From NCBI RefSeq assembly GCF_003853415.1, contig NZ_QTPP01000028.1, positions 1-64,000 of the forward strand: DNA of 64,000 bases. The letters are read 5' to 3'. Under the pieces are notes generated by a model. That model saw only the letters and a list, made by a program, of their open reading frames with translations. It was not told the origin of the DNA and did no database searches. Below, piece by piece: positions 53,268 through 61,548 of this stretch (within the stretch, counting starts at the first letter, position 1; each line of letters begins with the position of its first letter). Source of the stretch: Burkholderia sp. Bp9142 (lineage in GTDB: Bacteria; Pseudomonadota; Gammaproteobacteria; Burkholderiales; Burkholderiaceae). The position numbers and the translations under genes are program-made.

Positions 53268-53852
53268 TCAATCCTCACCCAGCAGCATCGCGTCGATGCC
53301 GTCGCACAGGCAGTGGATGGTCAGCAGATGGACTTCGTGGACGCGCGCCGCACGCGAGGCGGGCACGCTGATCGGAATATCGGTGTCGGACAGCGCGGCC
53401 GCGATGGCGTGGTCGCTGCCGCCCGTCAGCGCGACGACGGTCATCTCGCGCTCGTGCGCCTCGTCGATCGCGGCCAGCACGCGCGGCGACGCGCCGCTCG
53501 CGTCGAGCACCAGCAGGATGTCGCCGGTCTGCCCGAGCACGCGCACCTGCTGCGCGAACAGCTGGTCGGCGGCCAACGCCCCCATGAGGCCGCCCTGCGA
53601 CGCATCGGTGGCCAGCGCGATCGCGGGCAGGCCCGGACGCTCGCGCTCGAAGCCGCCGACGAGCGACACGGCGAGGTAGTGCGCGGCGGCAGCCGACGGG
53701 CCGTCGCCGCACGCGACGATCTTGTTGCCGTTCGCCAGCGCGGCGAACATCGCGTCGACCGCGGCCGCGATCGGCAGCGACAGCGCATCGGCCGCTTCGG
53801 CGTGAAGCGCGGCGCTGTCGCGGAAATGTTGCTGAATACGTTCGACTGACAT
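53268..53852 (-). CDS. SIS-domain protein, phosphoheptose isomerase/DiaA family
   Basis: A 194-aa sugar isomerase (SIS) fold protein with the GmhA/DiaA pattern: VACGDGPSAAAAHYLAVSLV near residues 46-66 and LVLDASGASPRVLAAIDEAH near 115. GmhA makes heptose-7-phosphate for LPS, whereas DiaA binds DnaA and promotes replication initiation. The yraN-diaA-yraP gene order seen here is that of E. coli diaA, so a DiaA role is favoured, but sequence alone does not exclude GmhA. It is transcribed ahead of the BON gene with 17 bases between. Confidence 0.82.
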   Translation of the reverse strand: MSVERIQQHFRDSAALHAEAADALSLPIAAAVDAMFAALANGNKIVACGDGPSAAAAHYLAVSLVGGFERERPGLPAIALATDASQGGLMGALAADQLFAQQVRVLGQTGDILLVLDASGASPRVLAAIDEAHEREMTVVALTGGSDHAIAAALSDTDIPISVPASRAARVHEVHLLTIHCLCDGIDAMLLGED

Positions 53853-53978
53853 CGATTCCTGGTGAACTGGGCGCGTGGCACGCCGCGCGCAACGTCATGG
53901 GTGCGGCGAGTTTACCGCACTCCGGCATCCTCTCCGGCGGTATGGCAAGAACTCTTTACATCTCGTCACAGCTCGCGG

Positions 53979-54455
53979 CTACGCATCGTCGGCACGAAAT
54001 GCGTCACGCAGCCACTCGAGCCGGCCGGCCTCGAACGCGACGACGTCGAAACGGCACGCGGCGCCCGCGCCGTGCCGCACCCAGAAATGGAGCGCGGCCG
54101 CGACCAGACGCCGCCGCTTGCGCCAGCCGACGCTCGCGGCCGCGCCGCCGTGCCGGCTGCTGCGCCGCGCGCGCACCTCGACGAACACGAGCGTGCCGTC
54201 GGGCGTGCGCATCACGAGGTCGAGCTCGCCGCCGCGCATCGTCACGTTCGCCGCGACGCATACGAGGCCGCGGCGCTCCAGGAATTGCCGCGCGCGCTGC
54301 TCGAACGTCGCACCCACCGATCTGGATCGCGCCGCGCGGGAAAAGTTGCCGCCGCCGGGCGGCAAACCGCGCCCGCTGCCCTGCGCGGCCGGCGCCGCGT
54401 GGCACAATGCCGTCCTTGTTCCGCTTGCGCCGCGATTGCGCGCATTGCCTGCCAT
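53979..54455 (-). CDS. YraN family (UPF0102) nuclease-fold protein
   Basis: Up to 158 aa, the conserved domain starting at GATFEQRARQFLERRGL (about residue 48). The restriction-endonuclease-like core is visible: GGELDLVMRTPDGTLVFVEV with Asp and ExR in place of the usual ExK. Function unknown; homologues have been linked to DNA repair and Holliday-junction-type folds. The start is uncertain: the ATG at 54455 would overlap the divergent rsmI ATG at 54454, and the Ala/Arg-rich N-terminus looks unlike the family, so a later start is likely. Confidence 0.8.
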   Translation of the reverse strand: MAGNARNRGASGTRTALCHAAPAAQGSGRGLPPGGGNFSRAARSRSVGATFEQRARQFLERRGLVCVAANVTMRGGELDLVMRTPDGTLVFVEVRARRSSRHGGAAASVGWRKRRRLVAAALHFWVRHGAGAACRFDVVAFEAGRLEWLRDAFRADDA

Positions 54456-55332
54456 GACTGCCCTCCTCGAACTCGCGAAAACGCAGCATTACCCGGACGC
54501 CGCGCTCTACGTGGTCGCGACGCCGATCGGCAACACCGCCGACATCACGCTGCGCGCACTGCACGTGCTCGGCCTCGCCGACCGCATCGCGGCCGAAGAC
54601 ACCCGCAATACGGGCCAGCTGCTAGCCCGCTACGGCATCTCGAAACCGCTCGTCGCCGTGCACGAGCACAACGAACGCGAAGCGGCGCTGCGCGTGATCG
54701 AGCTGCTGCGCGCAGGCGAACGCGTCGCGTACGTGTCGGACGCCGGCACACCCGGCATCTCGGACCCCGGCGCGCGGCTCGTCGACGCCGTGCGCGCGGC
54801 CGGCTTCGCGGTGATTCCGCTGCCGGGCGCGAGCGCGGCCGTGACCGCGCTGAGCGTGGCGGGTGACTGGGCCGGCGCGTTCACGTTCGCGGGCTTCCTG
54901 CCGCCGAAGGCGAAGCAGCGCGCGAGCGCGCTGCAGGCGCTCGTGCGGCACCCGTACGCGCTGGTGTTCTACGAAGCGCCGCACCGGATCGCCGAGACCG
55001 TCGCGGCACTCGCCGACGCGTTCGGCCCCGCGCGCCGGCTGCTGATCGCACGCGAGCTCACCAAGCTACACGAGCAACTGTTCCAGGGCACCCTGGCCGA
55101 AGGACAGAGCTGGCTCGACGGCGATGCGAACCGGCAGCGCGGCGAGTTCGTGCTGGTCGTCGAAGGCGCGCCAGCCGACAGCGGCGAGGCCGACGACACC
55201 GCGCACGACGCGCTGCTCAAACTGCTGCTGGAAGAAGTGCCGGTGAAGAGCGCGGCGAAGCTCGCGGCCGCGCTGACGGGTGCGTCGCGCAACGCGCTGT
55301 ATGCGCGCGCGCTCGCGCTGAAGGAAGGCTGA
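54454..55332 (+). CDS. rsmI: 16S rRNA (cytidine-1402-2'-O)-methyltransferase
   Basis: A 292-aa tetrapyrrole-methylase-fold enzyme that 2'-O-methylates C1402 in the ribosomal decoding centre. Family motifs: LYVVATPIGNTADITLRAL (N-terminal AdoMet site), EDTRNTG, VSDAGTPGISDPG and LPGASAAVTALS, then FYEAPHRI. Divergent from yraN, as in most Proteobacteria. The start is the ATG at 54454. A strong terminator follows at 55377. Confidence 0.95.
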   Translation: MTALLELAKTQHYPDAALYVVATPIGNTADITLRALHVLGLADRIAAEDTRNTGQLLARYGISKPLVAVHEHNEREAALRVIELLRAGERVAYVSDAGTPGISDPGARLVDAVRAAGFAVIPLPGASAAVTALSVAGDWAGAFTFAGFLPPKAKQRASALQALVRHPYALVFYEAPHRIAETVAALADAFGPARRLLIARELTKLHEQLFQGTLAEGQSWLDGDANRQRGEFVLVVEGAPADSGEADDTAHDALLKLLLEEVPVKSAAKLAAALTGASRNALYARALALKEG

Positions 55333-55376
55333 CGCGCGAGCGCGGGCGGCATCCGCCGCCCGGCCCGCGGAAACGC

Positions 55377-55404
55377 AAAAGGGCTGCCCGAAGGCAGCCC
55401 TTTT
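55377..55404. terminator. Bidirectional intrinsic terminator
   Basis: AAAAGGGCTGCC / GGCAGCCCTTTT perfect 12-bp stem with loop CGAA, between the convergent rsmI and rlpA genes. Confidence 0.92.
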
Positions 55405-55427
55405 GCATGGGCGGACGAACCGCCGCG

Positions 55428-56039
55428 TTACTTCGCCGAGACCGACGCCAACATTTCGTCGCGTGCCTCGCGCGCTTCCTGCGGCGACAGCCCTTCGATC
55501 TTCACGCGGCCCGTGCCGGCGTGCACGAGGCCGATCATCCTGGCAGCGGCATACGACAGGTCGAGCACGCGGCCGCGCTTGTACGGCCCGCGGTCGTTGA
55601 CCTTCACGACGACCCACTTGCCGGTCGACGAGTTCGTCACCTTGATGTACGACGACAGCGGCAGCGTGCGGTGCGCGGCGGTCAGCGCATTCATGTTGAA
55701 GCGCTCGCCGTTCGCGGTGCGGCGGCCGTGGAAATCCCGGCCATACCACGATGCCCGGCCCGTCTGGCGGAAGTCGGACACATCCTTGCCGTCGATCGGC
55801 TCGGCGTCGGCCAGCGACGACTTCTTCGCGTCCTTGCTGTCGGCAGCCGGCATCGATGCCAGCGCGGAATCGAAATTCAGTTGCTGCTTATCGTCATCCG
55901 CTTTCGCGGCCGCGGCCGTCTTGCCGACCGCGTTCTTCTGGTTGGCACTGCCGGTGGTCTGGCTGGGTGGCACCGCACAGCCCGTCAGCGCAAAAAATAA
56001 TGCAATGGTCCCGAATCGAGTCGGAAAACGAAAATTCAT
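55428..56039 (-). CDS. rlpA: Septal ring lytic transglycosylase/lipoprotein RlpA family
   Basis: A 203-aa lipoprotein with lipobox LTGC (about residue 20) and the double-psi beta-barrel domain of RlpA: TGRASWYGRDFHGRRTANGERF near residues 95-116, then VVVKVNDRGPYKRGRVLDLSYAAA. RlpA cleaves naked glycan strands at the division septum in Pseudomonas. There is no C-terminal SPOR domain, in contrast to the longer enterobacterial and pseudomonad forms. The open frame extends upstream, but the ATG at 56039 gives a proper signal peptide. Confidence 0.88.
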   Translation of the reverse strand: MNFRFPTRFGTIALFFALTGCAVPPSQTTGSANQKNAVGKTAAAAKADDDKQQLNFDSALASMPAADSKDAKKSSLADAEPIDGKDVSDFRQTGRASWYGRDFHGRRTANGERFNMNALTAAHRTLPLSSYIKVTNSSTGKWVVVKVNDRGPYKRGRVLDLSYAAARMIGLVHAGTGRVKIEGLSPQEAREARDEMLASVSAK

Positions 56040-56698
56040 CGACGTGTCGCCTTCTGGTTCGGGCCGCACCAACGCAACGCTGCTCAACAACGCAGATACG
56101 CGGCCCGGACGGCAAATGCGTGCACGCCCCGCTCGGATACGCGAGCAGGCGGCTAGCATGGGCGCGGCTTTCGTCTCTGCCGCAACCGTCCTGATTAGTT
56201 TTCACGTCTGGCGCAACCTGTCCCCGGCAGCCTGACCAGACCCCACATGCCGCCATCGAACATGGCTTTCACGTTCGCGCGCGTCGCGTACAGCCAACGC
56301 ACAGGAACGGCGGCACAGGCCTCATCCGGCGGCGCGGCAGCAGGGCCGCAGACGGGCGCGCAGCACCCGGCCGGACAAGACGTGAGCACCGAATGCTCGG
56401 TGCTGGATACACCGCCGGACTCCCCGGCGGTCGATGCTTGACGGTGAATCCGACACCCCATTCAACGGGGTCGAAACACCAGCGAATTGCGTGAAATTCA
56501 CGTGCAATGGAGCGCATTATACATAAACCAAAAGCCCATCTCGAAAAGCACCCCGTCCGGACCATTGATTCTCACTATGGCGGTAACAATCGGGATGCTC
56601 GGGGATTGCCCGCGGAAGCGTGTCCGACACTGCTCCGCAGGGCCGGCAGGCAGCGCGCGCGACCGGTACAATCGCTCCTTTTAGCCGCCGGTGCCTCC
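56040..56698. other. Long intergenic region without a supported gene
   Basis: About 660 bases. Several short open frames occur on both strands, but none has a recognisable product, convincing start or signal. It contains the promoters of rlpA (minus) and the MBL hydrolase (plus), with an AT-richer stretch at 56440-56590. I see no RNA gene or repeat. Confidence 0.5.
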
Positions 56699-57343
56699 AT
56701 GAAAGTCACGCTCATTCCGGTCACGCCGTTCCAGCAGAACTGCTCGCTGCTCGTCTGCGAAAAGACCGGCCGCGCCGCCATCGTCGATCCGGGCGGCGAT
56801 CTCGAACGGATCGAACAGGAGATCGCGCGGCAGAACGTGCAGGTCGAGAAGGTGCTGCTCACGCACGGCCACGTCGATCACTGCGCGGGCGCGAAGGCGC
56901 TCGCGACGCGCTACGGCGTGCCGATCGTGGGGCCGCAGGAAGACGAGCGCTTCTGGATCGAGCAACTGCCGATGCAGAGCCAGCGCTTCGGCTTCCCGGC
57001 CGCCGAGACGTTCGAGCCGGACCACTGGCTGAACGACGGCGACACCGTGCAGTTCGGCGACGAGACGCTCGAGGTCTATCACTGCCCCGGCCACACGCCC
57101 GGCCACGTCGTGTTCTTCAGCCGCGCGCATCGCGTCGCGATCGTCGGCGATGTGCTGTTCGCCGGCTCGATCGGCCGTACCGATTTCCCGCGCGGCAACC
57201 ATGCGGACCTCGTGCGCTCGATCAAGGAGAAGCTCTGGCCGCTCGGCGACGACGTCACGTTCGTGCCGGGCCACGGCCCGGTGTCGACCTTCGGCGACGA
57301 GCGCCGCACGAATCCGTTCGTGTCCGACAAGGTGTTCGGATGA
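56699..57343 (+). CDS. MBL-fold metallo-hydrolase (glyoxalase II-like)
   Basis: A 214-aa metallo-beta-lactamase-fold hydrolase. Metal ligands are in the THGHVDHCAG motif (about residues 56-65), the His of CPGHTPGH (about 131-138), the Asp of IVGDVLFAGSIGRTD, and the C-terminal FVPGHGP His. It resembles the YcbL/glyoxalase II-like group that hydrolyses thioesters or lactones in the cytoplasm. Substrate unknown. The stop overlaps the next gene's ATG (ATGA). Confidence 0.9.
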   Translation: MKVTLIPVTPFQQNCSLLVCEKTGRAAIVDPGGDLERIEQEIARQNVQVEKVLLTHGHVDHCAGAKALATRYGVPIVGPQEDERFWIEQLPMQSQRFGFPAAETFEPDHWLNDGDTVQFGDETLEVYHCPGHTPGHVVFFSRAHRVAIVGDVLFAGSIGRTDFPRGNHADLVRSIKEKLWPLGDDVTFVPGHGPVSTFGDERRTNPFVSDKVFG

Positions 57344-57999
57344 ACCAGACCGCCATCCCCGAAATCTACGTCAGCACCGACGTCGAGGCCGACGGCCCGA
57401 TTCCCGGCCCGCACTCGATGCTGAGCTTCGCGTCGGCCGCCTATACCGAGGACAAGCAGCTGATCGCGACGTTCTCGGCGAACCTCGAGACGCTGCCTGG
57501 CGCGCAAGCCCATCCGGTGCAGGAAGCGTGGTGGAAGACGGAGCCCGACGCGTGGGCCGCATGCCGGCGCGACCTGCAGGCGCCCGAGGCCGCGCTGGTC
57601 GCGTACGTCGAGTGGGTCGAGGCGCTGCCGGGCAAGCCGGTGTTCGTCGCGATGCCGGCCGGCTTCGATTTCACGTTCATGTTCTGGTACATGATGCGCT
57701 TCGCCGGACGCTGCCCGTTCTCGTGGTCGGCGCTCGACATCAAGACGCTCGCGTTCGCGATGACGGGCCTGCCGTACCGCAAGGCGATCAAGCCGCGCTT
57801 TCCGAAGCACTGGTTCGACGATCACCCGCACACGCACGTCGCGCTCGACGACGCGATCGAGCAAGGCGCACTGTTCTGCAACATGCTCGCCGACCTGCGC
57901 CGTCAGCAGGCGGCGCTCGCGGGCCTCGCGGTGGCCGACACCGACCGGTCGGAACAGGCAGGGGTGGGACAAAACCCCACGGATCCGCGCGCAAATTAG
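57340..57999 (+). CDS. Exonuclease-like protein (DEDD-type, RNase H fold)
   Basis: A 219-aa putative 3'-5' exonuclease. The N-terminal VSTDVEADGPIPGPHSML supplies the first acidic pair (DxE), a middle segment VFVAMPAGFDFTFMFWYMMRF a further Asp, and VALDDAIEQG the last Asp with the preceding His as general base. This DEDDh-like arrangement is weaker than in DnaQ, so the assignment is moderate. It is cotranslated with the MBL hydrolase, suggesting a shared task. Confidence 0.75.
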   Translation: MNQTAIPEIYVSTDVEADGPIPGPHSMLSFASAAYTEDKQLIATFSANLETLPGAQAHPVQEAWWKTEPDAWAACRRDLQAPEAALVAYVEWVEALPGKPVFVAMPAGFDFTFMFWYMMRFAGRCPFSWSALDIKTLAFAMTGLPYRKAIKPRFPKHWFDDHPHTHVALDDAIEQGALFCNMLADLRRQQAALAGLAVADTDRSEQAGVGQNPTDPRAN

Positions 58000-58090
58000 C
58001 GAATCTCGCTCACCGGCGCGCCGCCAGATTGCCTTTCCTTCCCCGGCCCTCTAACATTCAGCGTGTTGTAGCTGCCGCATGGAGGCGCAG

Positions 58091-58549
58091 GTGACGCTCG
58101 ATTCCTTTTCGCAAAAAATCCTTCGCCTGTTGCAGCTCGACGCGCGCCGTTCCGTACAGGAAATCTCCGACCAGGTCGGCCTGTCGAGCACGCCGTGCTG
58201 GCGCCGCATCAAGGACATGGAACAGTCCGGCGTGATCCAGCGCTACACCGCGCTGCTCGACCGCGAGAAACTCGGCCTGCACGTGTGCGCGCTCGCGCAC
58301 GTGCACCTGACCCGCCACAACGAAGGCGGCGTCGAGCAGTTCGAGCGCGAGATCGCGACCTGCCCGGAAGTCACCGAGTGCTACAGCACGACGGGTGAAG
58401 CCGACTACATCCTCAAGATCGTCGCCCCCGACATCAAGGCCTACGACGTGTTCCTGCACGAACGCATCTTCAAGATCCCGGCCGTGTCGCAGGTGCGCAC
58501 GAGCGTCGTGCTGCGCGAAATCAAGTTCGACACGCAATTGCCGCTGTAA
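58091..58549 (+). CDS. Lrp/AsnC family transcriptional regulator
   Basis: A 152-aa feast/famine regulator with an N-terminal helix-turn-helix (DARRSVQEISDQVGLSSTPCWRRIKDME, about residues 16-43) and a C-terminal RAM (ACT-like) effector domain containing VTECYSTTGEADYIL. It probably controls amino acid metabolism. The GTG at 58091 has GGAGG five bases before it; an ATG at 58079 lies on that ribosome binding site and is less likely. Targets are unknown. Confidence 0.9.
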   Translation: MTLDSFSQKILRLLQLDARRSVQEISDQVGLSSTPCWRRIKDMEQSGVIQRYTALLDREKLGLHVCALAHVHLTRHNEGGVEQFEREIATCPEVTECYSTTGEADYILKIVAPDIKAYDVFLHERIFKIPAVSQVRTSVVLREIKFDTQLPL

Positions 58550-58576
58550 CGCACGCGACGCGTTCGACGGCGCCGC

Positions 58577-59734
58577 TCACGCCTGCGCAGGCAGCCCGCG
58601 CGTGAAACCGATCCGGCGCGCGCCGAACTGGCGCTTCAGCGTGTCGACATCGAGCCGGCTGGCCAGTGCCGCGTCGGTATCGCCTGCGCCGGCGTCGAGC
58701 GTCACGTCGATCTCGAGCCCCGTGCTCAGGTAGTGCAGGTTGATCGCGGCCGCATGCAGCCCGCGCTGCGCAAGCGCGGTCTCGAGCCGCGCCGTGATCT
58801 CGTCGCGCGGCGGCAGCGCGAGCGCCGGACGGCGCGCCGCGTCGTTCTCGGGGTCGACGTGGATCAGCGCGTCGAGCACGCGCGGGTCGCTCAGCACGCG
58901 CGCACGCGCGGTTTCCGCGATGTAGTGCCCTTCGGAGACGGAGATCATGGGATCGACGAGGATGTGCGCGTCGACGAGCGCCGTATCGCCCATCTTGCGC
59001 GTGCGCAGGTCGTGCACGTCGCGCACGCCCGGCGTCGCCGCGAGCAGCGCGCGGATCTCGGCCGAGGCGGCGGTGTCGAGTGCGCGATCCGACAGGTCCT
59101 GCAGCGCGTCATAGCCGAACGTCCAGCCCATGCGCGCGACCATGAAGCCGACGATCGCGGCGGCGATCGGGTCGAGCAGCCGCACGCCGGCGAGGCTGCC
59201 GACGATGCCGATCGCAACGACGAGCGACGATGCGGCGTCCGAGCGCGCATGCCATGCGTTCGCGACGAGCATTGCCGAGCGCACGCGCCGCGCCTCGCGC
59301 AGCATGTAGCGGAACAGCGCCTCCTTCGACACGAGCACGGTCAGCGCGACGATCAGCGCGGAGAAATGGACGGCGGGGATGTTCTCGAGGTTCACGAGAC
59401 GGTTGCCGGCGCGCCAGAGCATGCCGATGCCGACCGCGATCAGGATCGCGCCGAGAAACAGCGACGCGACGGTCTCGTAGCGGCTGTGTCCGTAATTGTG
59501 ATCGGCATCCGGCGATGCACCACTATGGCGATTCGCAACCAGTACGACAAAATCCGAGATCAAATCGGAAATCGAATGGACGCCATCGGCAATCAATGCC
59601 TGCGAATGCGCAACCACGCCCACGACGATCTGAAACGTCGCCAGCACGACATTCAGCACGATACTGACGAAGGTGCTCTTGCGCGCGACCGCGTGCTTAT
59701 CCGCGCTATGCGTGTCGCCAGAAAACGTGGACAT
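58577..59734 (-). CDS. Cation diffusion facilitator (CDF) family metal transporter
   Basis: A 385-aa inner membrane exporter of divalent metals (Zn, Fe, Co or Mn) driven by protons. It has six hydrophobic segments, the helix II SQALIADGVHSISDLISD motif (metal-site Asp residues) and a helix V HARSDAASSLVVAIG segment with the paired His-x-x-x-Asp. The C-terminal cytoplasmic domain (about 220-385) is longer than usual and contains a duplicated dimerisation region. The ATG at 59734 (MSTFSG) is chosen over an upstream one because the family N-terminus begins here. It converges with the Lrp gene. Confidence 0.9.
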   Translation of the reverse strand: MSTFSGDTHSADKHAVARKSTFVSIVLNVVLATFQIVVGVVAHSQALIADGVHSISDLISDFVVLVANRHSGASPDADHNYGHSRYETVASLFLGAILIAVGIGMLWRAGNRLVNLENIPAVHFSALIVALTVLVSKEALFRYMLREARRVRSAMLVANAWHARSDAASSLVVAIGIVGSLAGVRLLDPIAAAIVGFMVARMGWTFGYDALQDLSDRALDTAASAEIRALLAATPGVRDVHDLRTRKMGDTALVDAHILVDPMISVSEGHYIAETARARVLSDPRVLDALIHVDPENDAARRPALALPPRDEITARLETALAQRGLHAAAINLHYLSTGLEIDVTLDAGAGDTDAALASRLDVDTLKRQFGARRIGFTRGLPAQA

Positions 59735-59910
59735 GAAATACGAGATATCGATTGGGATACGGAATTCTATCAAACGCAGCCCGCGCGGCATTCCGATAAC
59801 ACAAAATTTTCCATTTAAATCAATCGCTTATGCGAACGGGTCGCATTTTCATTCACGCACCGTTTCTGACATTTTCATGACAACACGCATACGTTCCGGC
59901 GCCGGAATAC

Positions 59911-59949
59911 AAAAAAGCCGCGCTCCTCGACGGATACGCGGCTCTTTTT
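59911..59949. terminator. Intrinsic terminator
   Basis: AGCCGCG / CGCGGCT stem with flanking A and T runs, just downstream of the H-NS-like gene on the minus strand. Confidence 0.8.
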
Positions 59950-59972
59950 GAGACGACGACTTAAACGATCGT

Positions 59973-60266
59973 TTAAATCGTAAACTGTTCGCGGTTCTTG
60001 CCGGCGATCCAGCGCGGCGGCTTGCCGCGGCCCGACCACGTCGCGCCCGTTTCCGGATCGCGGTACTTGGCTGCCACGCCGGCGCGCGGACGACCGACCT
60101 TGCCGGCCTTCGCGCGGCTGAGGCCGAGATCGGCGAGCGAAAAGCCGTAGTCGGCAATTTTCTGCTTCACGTCATTCAGCACTTCGGCGTATTCGCGCGA
60201 CTTCGCTTCTTCGATTTGCTTCTCCAGCTTCTCCCGCTGGGCCAGCAGGTCCTTGTAAGAAGACAT
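59973..60266 (-). CDS. H-NS family histone-like nucleoid protein
   Basis: A 97-aa nucleoid-associated protein. The N-terminal half is a coiled coil for oligomerisation (LLAQREKLEKQIEEAKSREY). The C-terminal DNA-binding core is YRDPETGATWSGRGKPPRWI, the typical Burkholderia H-NS/BpH3-like motif. A flexible basic linker with GKVGRPRAG lies between. It would bind AT-rich DNA and silence acquired genes, possibly including the island in this window. The ATG at 60266 is chosen because the family starts at MSSYKDLL. Confidence 0.9.
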   Translation of the reverse strand: MSSYKDLLAQREKLEKQIEEAKSREYAEVLNDVKQKIADYGFSLADLGLSRAKAGKVGRPRAGVAAKYRDPETGATWSGRGKPPRWIAGKNREQFTI

Positions 60267-60623
60267 AGTTTCCCTTTCTATATGATCAATGGCGCCGGTC
60301 TGCAGCCGGTTCACCATTCATGGAATATTTGTGCCTCGGATTTTCGAAGGCAGAGATTAGCACAAAAAAGATTTGATAGAAGCGGGATTCACGAAAATCC
60401 CGAGACCAATTGTAATTCGCGCATGTCATTTTGACCGGCCACGGCCTTTTCTCAAATTTTCATGCGCTTGCGTAGAGATTAGGACATTACCGATCCGGTA
60501 ATAGGTCTATCAACATACGCAATTACCCTGCATGTGGGAAAATCGAAGCTTTCATCAGGCGACAAGTTTTTGCATAAATCACATGGCGCGGTTCGCTAAA
60601 CAGACAAAGCGGCATCCGCGGCG
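60267..60623. promoter_or_regulatory. AT-rich control region upstream of the H-NS-like gene
   Basis: About 360 bases, clearly AT-rich (60300-60560), as often seen before H-NS-type genes that autoregulate. It includes the perfect inverted repeat ATTACCG-ATC-CGGTAAT at 60486-60502. No gene is visible in it. Confidence 0.5.
60486..60502. repeat. Perfect 7-bp inverted repeat, possible operator
   Basis: ATTACCG, three bases, CGGTAAT. It lies 220 bases upstream of the H-NS-like start within AT-rich sequence; the symmetry suits a dimeric regulator. Confidence 0.4.
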
Positions 60624-61283
60624 TCACGTCACATCCCGCGCGCAGGCCATCAACCGCTCGCGCAGCGCGCCGGCGTCGCCCGGCAGCGGGTCGAACGGCG
60701 TGCGCACGCGGCGGCCGTCGCAGCGCCAGTCGGCGCCGCGGCGGTCGACGCCGAGCAGGTCGAGCCCGTCGCGGCGCGCGGCGCTCGCGTCGTACGCGTC
60801 CCACAACGCCCGTTCGTCGTCGAACCCGAGCGGCGGCAGCGCATCGAGGCCCGTGCCGTCCACCCAGCCCATCCGGCCGAACCCGCCGATATAGCGCAGC
60901 CGCTCGATGTCGAGCGCCCAGAACGTGAAATCACCGAGCGCGAGATAGCGCGCCGCGTCGGGTTCGTAGCGCGTATAGCGCGCGGCGACATGCGGATCGT
61001 CGCCGAGCGGCACGAAGCGGCCGAGCAGCGTCGCGCGCTCGGCGTTCAGCACGTCGCCGTCCGGCGCGTCGACGACGAGGAAGCCCGCGCGCGGATCGGC
61101 GGCGAGATTGCGCGTGTGCTCGGCGAGGCCGCTCACGAGAATCACGGGCCGATGATTCGCGTCGGGGGCGAACGGCACGACCGTCGGATAGGGAAAACCT
61201 TGCGGGTCGCGCGCGTGGGTCGCGAGCGTGCCGAGCGCGCAGCGGTGCAGCAGGTGCAGGGCAAGGGCGGGATCGATGTTCAC
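60624..61283 (-). CDS. HugZ-like pyridoxamine 5'-phosphate oxidase-fold protein
   Basis: A 219-aa split-barrel protein. The N-terminus CALGTLATHARDPQGFPYPT is the FMN/heme-binding segment of HugZ/PdxH-like folds, followed by RPVILVSGLAEHTRNLAADPR and a C-terminal helical part typical of the HugZ/HutZ heme-degrading group (LGDFTFWALDIERLRYIGGFGRMGW). Likely binds flavin or heme and may release iron from heme; function is inferred from family. The open frame stop lies at 60624, and the start at 61283 is uncertain by a few codons. Confidence 0.82.
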   Translation of the reverse strand: MNIDPALALHLLHRCALGTLATHARDPQGFPYPTVVPFAPDANHRPVILVSGLAEHTRNLAADPRAGFLVVDAPDGDVLNAERATLLGRFVPLGDDPHVAARYTRYEPDAARYLALGDFTFWALDIERLRYIGGFGRMGWVDGTGLDALPPLGFDDERALWDAYDASAARRDGLDLLGVDRRGADWRCDGRRVRTPFDPLPGDAGALRERLMACARDVT

Positions 61284-61548
61284 GGTGACTCCTGCGGTCG
61301 GAAGGCCTGGGCGGCAAGGATGGCGAAGGCGCGCAACACGGGCAAGCTCCGGTACGCCGCCTGCGCATCGATGTTACCCGCGGCGGCGGCCCGCCGGGCA
61401 TCGGCCGGATGGCAGATGCGGCCCGCGCAAGCGGCGTGCGCGACGGGCCTGACGGCCAGCGCGCCGGCAAGACCGTAAGCGGTTCGATAGAATCGGACGA
61501 ATCCGACGGGCGCGACGCGCCCGCGCATCGTCCATTCAAGAGCATTCC

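Noticed and set aside
52097..53278. One 393-residue frame covering cytochrome c and its upstream region
   Set aside because: Only the last 119 residues are a cytochrome; the upstream part is out of frame with the BON protein and unlike any family. The cytochrome starts at 52456.
53268..53852. Assigning gmhA to the SIS gene
   Set aside because: The yraN-SIS-BON neighbourhood fits diaA better than an LPS heptose gene; the symbol is left empty.
56040..56698. Small genes in the rlpA-MBL hydrolase gap
   Set aside because: Frames are short, overlap on opposing strands and lack ribosome binding sites or recognisable products.
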